Below are positions 6,675 through 13,553 of a DNA stretch of 17,448 nt, one piece after another (the stretch's first letter is position 1; every line of letters starts with the position of its first letter). The stretch comes from Planctomycetes bacterium UBA1662 (GTDB lineage Bacteria; Planctomycetota; UBA8108). A model generated the notes under the pieces. The model saw only the letters and a list, made by a program, of their open reading frames with translations. It did no database searches and had not been told where the DNA came from. The stretch lies in NCBI GenBank assembly GCA_002320775.1, contig DCKY01000174.1, positions 868 through 18,315 on the forward strand, given 5' to 3'. Both the position numbers and the translations under genes were made by a program.

Positions 6675-6711
6675 AATAGAAAATAGATTTATCCCTTGCT
6701 GAGGAAAGACA

Positions 6712-9573
6712 ATGATTAAGCGAACGCTTACAGGCTGGGTCATGGTGGCCGTTTTTATCTCTCTGTGCCTCTGGATCGTCGATCCAGCGGGAGGCTTCAA
6801 GAGCATCAACCTCGGAATCGATCTCCAGGGCGGAACTGAGCTTCAATACAAGCTGGACCTGAGCAGTGTCAGGGCGGCCTCGGAGGATGTGGCGGATGAG
6901 GTCAAGGACATCATCTCCCGGCGTCTTGATATCTACGGTCTCAAGGAGATCCGCATAGCTATCGAGGGAGAGGATCGGCTCGTAGTTACAATTCCCGGAG
7001 GAGACGCCGACTCCACCGAGTTCATCGAGGAGCAGATCAAGAAGGCTGGAAGCCTGCAGCTGCAGTTGGTGGTGACCGCGCCGGAAAACAATACTCCTGC
7101 GAAGAAAGCCGAATACAGCAAGGAAGAAGACGAGTACAAGGTCGCGTACGCGAACTATGTGACGGTCTGGCGCGAGTGGAGGGCGCGCAAGGACGCCGAC
7201 TCGGCTCTCACCGATCCCGAGCCGACGGCTCCCTCGGAGCCTTCGTACCTGGTGCGGCCAAGCATGAGAAAAGAGATCGTCAACGGAAAATCGACCTATG
7301 TCGAAGAGAGCGAACTGGTTCTTTCGAATAAGGCTGGAGACAAGGTTGAGGGAACCCATATTGATTCAGCTGGAGGCTCTCGTGATCCGGACACCATGAG
7401 GCCCATGGTGACATTTGGCATGGATGCGCAGGGCTCGCTCCAGCTTGGCGAGCTCACGGGCTCCAATATTAACAGCCCGCTAGCTATCGTGCTCGACGAC
7501 CAGATTCTCCAGTCTCCGAACATCCAGAGCAGGATCTCTTCGAATGGACAGATCACGGGTGATTTCACGGACCAGGAGGTGACCAGTATTGTCACCATCC
7601 TGAAGGGGGGAAGCCTGCCCACCAAGCCTGTTCTGATATCGAGAAATACAGTCGGCGCCCTGCTTGGAAAGAAAGCGGTTGCATCCAGTTTCCAGGCCAT
7701 CCTCATTGGACTCATCCTGGTCTTCGTTTCGATCTCTATTTTCTACCTGCTTGCCGGCATGGTGGCTAATTTCGCCCTGGCCTTCAATATCCTCGCCGTT
7801 CTCGCCTATGTGGCCTGTTTTCGCCAGACCCTGACCTTGCCGGGTGTAGCCGGAATCCTTTTGACCATCGGTATGGCGATCGATGCCAACATCCTGATTT
7901 TCGAGAGGGTTCGAGAGGAAAGGGATCGAGGGAAGACGCTGCTGCAGTCACTGACCACGGGCTACCAGCGAGCCTTCTCGGTGATCTTTGACTCGAACCT
8001 CACGACCGTTATCACGGGAGTCGTTCTCTTTAATTTCGGAACAGGCCCGGTGAAGGGCTTCGCGATAACCCTGATCGCCGGAATCATCATCAGCTTTGTA
8101 TCTGCGCTCTTCGTTACGAGACTGATTCTCAGTTGGTTCCTCAACGTCAGGCCGGGGATGAAGCTTCGGATGAACCGAGTCTTTGCAACGCCTACGATCA
8201 AATTCACCAATATCCAGAAGCCCTTTTTGCTGGTCTCCTGTCTGGTGATCGTCGTCTCCTGGATGGTGGTTATCCCCAAGGGGATGGATAATTACGGAAT
8301 TGATTTCACTGGCGGAGCCCGAGTCGGATTTACGCTGAGCGAGCCCAAGCTTCGCGACGAGGTGCAGGCTATGGTTGAGGAATTTACAGCCCAGGCCGCT
8401 ACAGATGAGGACAAGGCGCTCTTCACGGGATTTCGTCTGCAGGAGCTCAACTCCGTCAGCGGTGAGCCGGGCCGGGATTTCATCCTCATGACCAGCATCG
8501 ACAAGGATGATGCCGCGGCCGTTTCGAAAGACGCTGCAGCGGCGAGCGCCGCCGAGAAGGTGCGCGAAAAGCTCGAGGCTAAGCTGAAAGAAAAGGGCCT
8601 GCTGCTTCCTTCGCCCTTCTCCGTGAATTGGCAGGATACGGGAGCGACCAGCAGTCTTGTGCTGGATGTGAACCTTGAGAGAGCCGGTGAGTTTACTCCC
8701 GAGAATCTCAAGGAGAAGGTGAATACTGTTCTTGAGTCCGACGACCGGGCAAAGAAGAATGACGCTTTCTCCGGCCTGAAGGTGGAGAGCTGTTCGCTGG
8801 TGAGTGAAGAGAAGGATCAATCGTCTGTCTCCAGGTACCAGTTGAAGTTTGCGGCTTTCACGCCTTCGCCGACAGCCTCTGCTGTGGGGAAAGGGATACC
8901 GAGTCGGGAACAGGCTGAGGCCGCTGCCAGGAAGGCTTTCAGTGACGAGTCGATTACGGCTCTGAGCACTCTTTCGGAGCCTTTCTCGACGGTGGCAACC
9001 GTGGGGGCAACTGTATCGAGTGACCTCCAGCAGAAGGCCATCATCGCTTTCTTCATCTCGATTCTCGGTATCGTTTTCTATGTTTCGCTGAGGTTCGAGT
9101 TCTACTTCGGGCTGGCGGCCATCGCGGCCCTGGTTCACGACGTCCTGATCAGTATTGGAGTGATCGCGCTGACGGACAATTTCTTTCCCGACAGCTTTAC
9201 GGTCAAAATCAACCTTCCGGAGGTTGCGGCGCTGCTGACCATCATTGGCTACTCGATCAATGACACGATCGTTGTCTTTGATCGCATTCGTGAAAACCTG
9301 AAGATCTACGGCAAGAAGAAGCTGACCTTCAAGGAGTGCATCGATCTCAGTATCAACCAGACCCTGAGCAGGACGGTCCTGACCTCAGTGACCACTCTGA
9401 TGACGGTCTGTTCGCTTCTTTTCTTAGGTGGAGAGGCCATCAGGGGCTTTGCATTTACCTTCCTGATCGGGCTGATTGCCGGAACCTATTCGTCGGTCTT
9501 TGTCGCCAGTCCGATCCTGCTCATGCTTCGTAACAGGGCTTTAGAGCGTAGAACTCAGGAAGCCGCTGCCTGA
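6712..9573 (+). CDS. secDF: Fused protein translocase subunit SecDF
   Basis: SecD and SecF are joined in one 953-residue polytopic membrane protein that uses the proton gradient to pull exported proteins through SecYEG. The SecD half has its first helix at about 8-24, the DLQGG motif (D37-G41), a periplasmic region to about 310, and helices ending in the motif LTIGMAIDANILIFERVREE with D391. The SecF half begins near 500, with GIDFTGG at 529-535 and the matching helix motif LTIIGYSINDTIVVFDRIRE with N850 and D851. The SecF periplasmic region spans about 524-773, roughly 250 residues and much larger than in E. coli. It contains an Ala/Lys/Glu-rich predicted coiled segment near 600-630. GAGGAAAG ends three bases before the ATG. 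It is the last gene of the run and is followed by a strong terminator. Confidence 0.97.
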   Translation: MIKRTLTGWVMVAVFISLCLWIVDPAGGFKSINLGIDLQGGTELQYKLDLSSVRAASEDVADEVKDIISRRLDIYGLKEIRIAIEGEDRLVVTIPGGDADSTEFIEEQIKKAGSLQLQLVVTAPENNTPAKKAEYSKEEDEYKVAYANYVTVWREWRARKDADSALTDPEPTAPSEPSYLVRPSMRKEIVNGKSTYVEESELVLSNKAGDKVEGTHIDSAGGSRDPDTMRPMVTFGMDAQGSLQLGELTGSNINSPLAIVLDDQILQSPNIQSRISSNGQITGDFTDQEVTSIVTILKGGSLPTKPVLISRNTVGALLGKKAVASSFQAILIGLILVFVSISIFYLLAGMVANFALAFNILAVLAYVACFRQTLTLPGVAGILLTIGMAIDANILIFERVREERDRGKTLLQSLTTGYQRAFSVIFDSNLTTVITGVVLFNFGTGPVKGFAITLIAGIIISFVSALFVTRLILSWFLNVRPGMKLRMNRVFATPTIKFTNIQKPFLLVSCLVIVVSWMVVIPKGMDNYGIDFTGGARVGFTLSEPKLRDEVQAMVEEFTAQAATDEDKALFTGFRLQELNSVSGEPGRDFILMTSIDKDDAAAVSKDAAAASAAEKVREKLEAKLKEKGLLLPSPFSVNWQDTGATSSLVLDVNLERAGEFTPENLKEKVNTVLESDDRAKKNDAFSGLKVESCSLVSEEKDQSSVSRYQLKFAAFTPSPTASAVGKGIPSREQAEAAARKAFSDESITALSTLSEPFSTVATVGATVSSDLQQKAIIAFFISILGIVFYVSLRFEFYFGLAAIAALVHDVLISIGVIALTDNFFPDSFTVKINLPEVAALLTIIGYSINDTIVVFDRIRENLKIYGKKKLTFKECIDLSINQTLSRTVLTSVTTLMTVCSLLFLGGEAIRGFAFTFLIGLIAGTYSSVFVASPILLMLRNRALERRTQEAAA

Positions 9574-9597
9574 AAACCCTGATTATTACTGCCGAAT

Positions 9598-9637
9598 AAG
9601 GGAGGGAGCCGAGTTAACTCGGCTCCCTCCCTTTATT
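9598..9637 (+). terminator. Intrinsic terminator of the ruvB-secDF run
   Basis: A perfect 16-base-pair stem (9598-9613 with 9618-9633) encloses a TTAA tetraloop. It is GC-rich, with GGGAGGGAGCCGAG as its core, and continues into TTTATTTA. It lies 25 bases after the secDF stop codon. Confidence 0.92.
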
Positions 9638-9651
9638 TAGGGATTTCTCTA

Positions 9652-9680
9652 TTGACCTCAAGTTCCGCTAAAGTTTTAAT
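9652..9680 (+). promoter_or_regulatory. Sigma-70-type promoter for the LysM protein gene
   Basis: TTGACC (9652-9657, 5 of 6) and TTTAAT (9675-9680, 5 of 6) are separated by the ideal 17 bases. It lies just after the secDF terminator, so the LysM gene is a separate unit. The predicted start near 9687 gives a leader of about 105 bases. Within that leader AGGGAA (9711-9716) can pair with TTCCCT (9723-9728). Confidence 0.7.
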
Positions 9681-9791
9681 CTGCTTAGACCTCGTCATAC
9701 GGAGCCTTTCAGGGAAGGGAGTTTCCCTCGGCTTGGGGGTTTAAGTGTTGTGAAGAATGCTTTTTAGCAGAAAAGAAGTCGGAGGAAGAGG

Positions 9792-10799
9792 ATGGCCAAT
9801 AGTACCAAGGTTGCCATCGTAGGATTGATGATCCTGCTTGTGGTTGTGGTTGCGAAATATGTAAAGACGGGTGCGCCGGTTAATGGCGGGCGAACGGATT
9901 CTGTTGTCTCTACAGGCGAGACCGGTGGTAAGAGCGTGGTCTCCGGTAATGCCGAGACCAACAGAGGGGCCACCAGGCTGCCTCCGCGAAAGCCGTTCTT
10001 TCGGACCTCGTCATCGAACGGGGGAAGGTTTGTGCCTATTGGACGAACCGCAGAGCCAGTCGGCACCTTGCCGCCTGTTGCGGATGTCCCAATAGTAACA
10101 ACGGAAAGCAACCCCCAGGGATTGGTGGGGGAGGCGGAAGAGGGAACCCCCGGAGAGGTCGCTGCGGGAACGGACGCGAACACTCCACTTCCTCCAGAGT
10201 CGAATACCCTCATAGAAGAGCGAGCAGCGATAGCCGCTTTACCCGTTGTTGATACCCTGGGAGAGGAAACGATTGACAGCGGATCCGGGACGACGGTTGA
10301 GGCTCCGCCAACAAGAATTTTTTCCGCGAATCCTCCTGCGAATAAAACTCGAGTCGCCAAGGTCCCGGGCTATCCAAAGAAGCATACGATCAAGAAGGGT
10401 GAGAGCTATTGGGTGCTGGCTGCTCAATACTATGGGAAGGGGTATCTCCATCCCAGGATTTCCAAGGCCAACAAGGGCGTGAGGTTCCAGCCCGGCAAGG
10501 TGGTGGTGATTCCTTCGCCTCCTCCGGAAGCGGTCAAGCAGCCGAAGAAGCAGGTTGCCGGAAAAACGAAAAAGCCGGTGGTTCCAAAGCCGCCCAAGGC
10601 TGCTGCTCCCGCCGTGAAGACTTTCTCCAAGGAGTTTTATACGGTAAAGGAGGGCGATACTCTGGCCGAGATCGCAAAGAACCTGCTTGGCAGCACCAAG
10701 TACAAAAACAGGTTCTATGCGGTCAACAAGGCCCTGGACCTCGAGTTCACTGGAGATCTGATCTATACGGGCATGAGATTGCGGGTGCCGAAGCTATAA
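9792..10799 (+). CDS. Membrane-anchored protein with two LysM domains
   Basis: The 335-residue protein has an N-terminal membrane helix at residues 6-23 with a short Lys-bearing cytoplasmic start, so it is predicted to be anchored with its bulk in the periplasm. Residues 25-190 are a low-complexity Pro/Thr/Gly/Val linker. LysM 1 (about 198-244) begins HTIKKGESYWVLAAQYYG and LysM 2 (283-334) begins YTVKEGDTLAEIAKNLLG. A Lys/Pro/Ala-rich spacer separates them. LysM domains bind N-acetylglucosamine polymers, usually peptidoglycan. No catalytic domain is present, so a structural or wall-tethering role is inferred. GGAGGAAGAG precedes the ATG. It has its own promoter and converges with ftsB-eno. 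Confidence 0.88.
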   Translation: MANSTKVAIVGLMILLVVVVAKYVKTGAPVNGGRTDSVVSTGETGGKSVVSGNAETNRGATRLPPRKPFFRTSSSNGGRFVPIGRTAEPVGTLPPVADVPIVTTESNPQGLVGEAEEGTPGEVAAGTDANTPLPPESNTLIEERAAIAALPVVDTLGEETIDSGSGTTVEAPPTRIFSANPPANKTRVAKVPGYPKKHTIKKGESYWVLAAQYYGKGYLHPRISKANKGVRFQPGKVVVIPSPPPEAVKQPKKQVAGKTKKPVVPKPPKAAAPAVKTFSKEFYTVKEGDTLAEIAKNLLGSTKYKNRFYAVNKALDLEFTGDLIYTGMRLRVPKL

Positions 10800-10836
10800 G
10801 GCAACCCCGGCCGTTCTCCTGCGCCGAGATCGCCTC

Positions 10837-10871
10837 GCTCCTTTCTTCTTCTGCAAAGGGAAGAAAGGAGC
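10837..10871. terminator. Hairpin between convergent genes
   Basis: GCTCCTTTCTTC (10837-10848) pairs perfectly with GAAGAAAGGAGC (10860-10871) around an 11-base loop. It lies between the 3' ends of the LysM gene and the minus-strand ftsB-like gene, where a shared terminator is expected. Neither side has a proper U tract, so it may act as an mRNA 3'-end stabiliser or a weak or Rho-assisted terminator. Confidence 0.5.
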
Positions 10872-10872
10872 C

Positions 10873-11184
10873 TTAGCGGTTTTCGTCCGTGCGCTTTCCA
10901 TCGAGGAACTCTTCGTCGTTCTTCTTGACGCCGAGAACCTTGCGGAAGACGTTCTGTTTGTAGAAGTCGTCTTCCTTCATAGCGGTGATAGCACTCAATA
11001 GCTTCTGTTGCTGTTCGTCAAGACGCTCGTTCTTGGCCTTCAGCTCGTTTTCAAGGCGGCTCAGGCTGCTGTACCTGACGGCGCGCGGTGGAAGAACGAG
11101 GAGGGCGACCGTAATCGCAATTAACGCGATGATGGCGAACCAGTAAACCTCCCGCCAGAAAACTCTTCCCTTATCCAATCCCAT
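10873..11184 (-). CDS. FtsB/DivIC-like septum formation protein
   Basis: This 103-residue bitopic protein begins MGLDKGRVFW and has one membrane helix (about 14-33). A heptad-like coiled coil follows (about 40-70, LSRLENELKAKNERLDEQQQ) and then a short DDFYKQNVFRKVLGV segment. This is the FtsB/DivIC layout: a periplasmic coiled coil that bridges FtsL and FtsQ in the divisome. The start at 11184 is chosen because GGGGGAG stands six bases before it; an upstream ATG at 11214 would overlap eno much further. The gene overlaps the 3' end of eno by 14 bases, implying translational coupling, and eno next to an ftsB/divIC gene is common in bacteria. Assignment is by architecture and context, since the family is weakly conserved. 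Confidence 0.75.
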   Translation of the reverse strand: MGLDKGRVFWREVYWFAIIALIAITVALLVLPPRAVRYSSLSRLENELKAKNERLDEQQQKLLSAITAMKEDDFYKQNVFRKVLGVKKNDEEFLDGKRTDENR

Positions 11185-12451
11185 AGACCGCTCCCCCAGC
11201 GAGTTTCTCTTCAATTCTCAACAGTTGATTGTATTTCGCTACGCGATCACTTCGACAGGGAGCTCCTGTCTTGATCAGCCCAGCCTCGGTTGCCACCGCA
11301 AGGTCTGCAATGAAGGAGTCTTCAGTCTCACCTGAGCGGTGGGAGATCAGGTTCTTGAAGCCGTTTTCCCTGGCCAGCTCGATCGCATCCAGTGTTTCGG
11401 AAACACTGCCAATCTGGTTCAGCTTGATCAGGATTGCGTTCGCAGACTTCTCTTCAATGCCTCGCTGCAGGCGCTTGATGTTGGTGACGAAGAGATCATC
11501 ACCGACGAGGCGAACCCGTTCTCCGAGGGCAGCTGTCATTTTCTGCCAGCCTTCCCAGTCATTTTCATCCAGGGGGTCTTCGATGGAGAAGATGGGGTAG
11601 TTGTCGACAAGGTTCGTATAGAACTCGATCATTTGATCGGCATCGAGCTTTCGCCCCTCTCCGGTGAGTTCGTATTCCCCGGTCTCCTTGTTGAAGAACT
11701 CAGAGGCCGCTACGTCGAGAGAGATCTGGACATCTTCTCCGGCCCTGTAGCCCGCGGCTTCGACAGCCTGCAGGATGATCTTGACAGCGTCTTCATTGGA
11801 GCCAAGGTTGGGGGCGAAGCCTCCTTCATCTCCTACCGCGGTGCTGAGGCTGTCGGCCGAGAGAACCGTTTTGAGATGATGGTATATTTCCGATCCCATT
11901 CTCATCGCTTCGGTGAAGCTGGAAGCTCCGGAAGGAAGGATCATGAATTCCTGGACATCGACGTTATTGTCGGCGTGCTCGCCGCCGTTGATGATGTTCA
12001 TCATCGGGCAGGGCAGTCGCGAGGATGATTCGCTGCCGAGGTGTACGTAGAGGGGGAGGCCGCGTGAGGCGGCAGCGGCCCGGGCGGCGGCCATGGAGAC
12101 ACCCAGGATGGCGTTGGCACCGAGGCGTTTTTTCCCATCGGTTCCATCGAGCTCAATCATCGTGTCGTCAATCGAGCGTTGATCAGCCGCGTCTTTTCCC
12201 GCCAGGGTCTGGCTGATCTCTCCGTTGATGTTGGCCACTGCCTGGAGGACGCCTTTACCCATGTAGGTATCTCCTCCATCGCGGAGCTCGAGAGCTTCAT
12301 GCTCACCGGTTGACGCCCCTGAGGGAACAGCCGCTCGGCCGGTTGAACCGTCGGCCAGACGAACGTCAGCCTCTACGGTAGGGTTGCCTCTCGAATCGAA
12401 AACCTGTCGTCCCTGGACGTGATCTATTCTGGTATTGCTTTGAGATTCCAT
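11171..12451 (-). CDS. eno: Enolase
   Basis: Enolase interconverts 2-phosphoglycerate and phosphoenolpyruvate in glycolysis and gluconeogenesis and often sits in the RNA degradosome. The 426-residue protein is full length. The start region is HVQGRQVFDSRGNPTVEADV. The catalytic lysines fall where expected: K343 in the signature AILIKLNQIGSVSET and K394 in LIKTGAPCRSDR. S370-H371-R372-S373 is the SHRSGETED loop. Metal ligands lie in SLDVAASEF, IEDPLDE and GDDLFVTN. Also visible are SGASTGEHEA and the AVGDEGGFAPN loop. No clear Shine-Dalgarno precedes the ATG. It is the first gene of a two-gene unit with the ftsB-like gene, transcribed from a TTGACA promoter about 45 bases upstream. Confidence 0.98.
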   Translation of the reverse strand: MESQSNTRIDHVQGRQVFDSRGNPTVEADVRLADGSTGRAAVPSGASTGEHEALELRDGGDTYMGKGVLQAVANINGEISQTLAGKDAADQRSIDDTMIELDGTDGKKRLGANAILGVSMAAARAAAASRGLPLYVHLGSESSSRLPCPMMNIINGGEHADNNVDVQEFMILPSGASSFTEAMRMGSEIYHHLKTVLSADSLSTAVGDEGGFAPNLGSNEDAVKIILQAVEAAGYRAGEDVQISLDVAASEFFNKETGEYELTGEGRKLDADQMIEFYTNLVDNYPIFSIEDPLDENDWEGWQKMTAALGERVRLVGDDLFVTNIKRLQRGIEEKSANAILIKLNQIGSVSETLDAIELARENGFKNLISHRSGETEDSFIADLAVATEAGLIKTGAPCRSDRVAKYNQLLRIEEKLAGGAVYGIG

Positions 12452-12492
12452 AGTGTCTATGCTACTGGGTCGATGTCCTTTAATAGCAACGG

Positions 12493-12521
12493 CTTGTAAC
12501 TTAGGCCATTGGGCCTGTCAA
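12493..12521 (-). promoter_or_regulatory. eno: Promoter of eno-ftsB with an internal inverted repeat
   Basis: On the minus strand a perfect -35 TTGACA (12516-12521) is followed after 17 bases by TACAAG (12493-12498, 4 of 6). The spacer contains the perfect inverted repeat AGGCC-ATTG-GGCCT (12503-12516), which abuts the -35 box and could be an operator. The predicted start near 12486 leaves a leader of about 35 bases. Confidence 0.6.
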
Positions 12522-12757
12522 CCTTGTTTGGCTGGCCTGGGAAGCTGTTGAAGAGCGAAATGGTGCGATTCAGCCATATCCCGAGCTTCCCACTGATATC
12601 GTAAAATATTTAATAATAATAACTTAGGTTTTCAGTCGCCGGTTTTCCCCGCTTTGCGGGCCTGCTGAAACAACTGTTCGAGTTTCTGGCAGCAAATGCG
12701 AATTTGGCGGTCTGCGGAGTATTTGAAAACCAATCCTCATGGAGCGCAAGTCCTTTA
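12522..12757. other. Divergent intergenic region between eno and psd
   Basis: No gene is supported here. It contains an AT-rich block at 12601-12624 (TAAAATATTTAATAATAATA), which is unusual against the surrounding GC content and may be a promoter or UP-like element, though I find no convincing -35/-10 pair for psd. A small hairpin, CCCGC-TTT-GCGGG, lies at 12648-12660. The psd frame stays open upstream to a TTG at 12704, so the true psd start could lie within this stretch. Confidence 0.4.
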
Positions 12758-13549
12758 ATGACTGGACCTTCAACTGAGTGTGAACGGATGGAGGAAGGGC
12801 AGCCAGAGAGTCATCCTGGTGAATTGCTGAAATTAGATGAGGCCTATTTTGCTCCCTGGGGCCGTAGCGATATTTTTAAATGGTCCGGGATCAGCATCCT
12901 TGCGTTTCTGGTGGGGGGAGCCCTCGCGGTATGGCTTGCCCCCTGGTGGTATATCCTGTGCGGCCTGGCTGCAGGGTTCGGTAGCTTTATGGTGTTGTTT
13001 TTCCGCAATCCAAAGCGGAGGATTCCAGCAGAGGCCGGAGTGCTTGTTTCACCAGCGGATGGAACCGTCTGGGATATTGAGGAGATTGAAGAGAATGAAT
13101 ATATCGGTGGAAAGTGTCTGAGGATTGGGATCTTTCTTTCGGTGTTCAATGTCCATGTTAACCGCGCGCCCTGTGCTGGTGAGATCGAGTGGCTCAAGTA
13201 CAAGGAGGGAGGTTTTGCTGTTGCCTATGATGCGGCTGCGACGCTCTCCAATGAAAGCAACTCGATTGGCATGAGGATTCGGGAGGAAGGGGCTCCCGAT
13301 GTTCCGCTTTTGCTCAGGCAGATTTCTGGAGCGATAGCCCGGCGGATTATCTGCCCTCTTGAAGAGAAGGATCTTGTGGCCAGGGGTGGGTTGATCGGTA
13401 TGATTAAATACGGCTCACGCACGGAGATCATTGTGCCGTTGGAGGCAGGGTTTCAGCCGGCGGTTTCAGTGAAGGACAAGGTCAGCGGGGGGCTTAGCGT
13501 TCTTGGTAGGTTTGCGCCTGTAGAAGCCGAGGAAATTACAGAGGGTTAG
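12758..13549 (+). CDS. psd: Phosphatidylserine decarboxylase proenzyme
   Basis: Psd removes CO2 from phosphatidylserine to give phosphatidylethanolamine. The membrane anchor is two adjacent hydrophobic segments (about residues 42-75 from this start), followed by FFRNPKRRIP. The core shows VSPADGTV, then IGIFLSVFNVHVNRAPCAG, then the self-cleavage site KYGSRTEI, where cutting between G219 and S220 makes the pyruvoyl group. The GS rather than LGST context marks the short, archaeal-type subfamily. The start is uncertain: ATG at 12758 was chosen, with a GGAG about 13 bases upstream. ATG at 12788 and TTG at 12704 are alternatives, and none has a good Shine-Dalgarno. pssA follows after four bases, giving both steps from CDP-diacylglycerol. 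Confidence 0.93.
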   Translation: MTGPSTECERMEEGQPESHPGELLKLDEAYFAPWGRSDIFKWSGISILAFLVGGALAVWLAPWWYILCGLAAGFGSFMVLFFRNPKRRIPAEAGVLVSPADGTVWDIEEIEENEYIGGKCLRIGIFLSVFNVHVNRAPCAGEIEWLKYKEGGFAVAYDAAATLSNESNSIGMRIREEGAPDVPLLLRQISGAIARRIICPLEEKDLVARGGLIGMIKYGSRTEIIVPLEAGFQPAVSVKDKVSGGLSVLGRFAPVEAEEITEG

Positions 13550-13553
13550 ATCC

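Noticed and set aside
5569..6676. Minus-strand ORFs opposite yajC and the leader ORF (244 and 200 residues)
   Set aside because: They overlap certain yajC coding sequence, show no family resemblance and have no ribosome binding site. They were checked because they cross the unusual region but appear to be shadows.
6604..6711. Sigma-70 promoter (TTGACG at 6624) for secDF
   Set aside because: No acceptable -10 hexamer lies 16-18 bases downstream. TTGACG is instead part of the inverted repeat.
7948..9138. Long (396-residue) minus-strand ORF opposite secDF
   Set aside because: It is antisense to a strongly recognisable SecDF frame. Its translation has no domain and a composition typical of a shadow of GC-rich coding sequence.
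12648..12660. CCCGC-TTT-GCGGG hairpin as a terminator
   Set aside because: The stem is only five pairs, no U tract follows on either strand, and no gene ends nearby.
12704..12757. TTG at 12704 as the psd start
   Set aside because: The extra residues are not typical of the family and no Shine-Dalgarno supports the TTG. ATG at 12758 or 12788 is more plausible, though the start remains uncertain.
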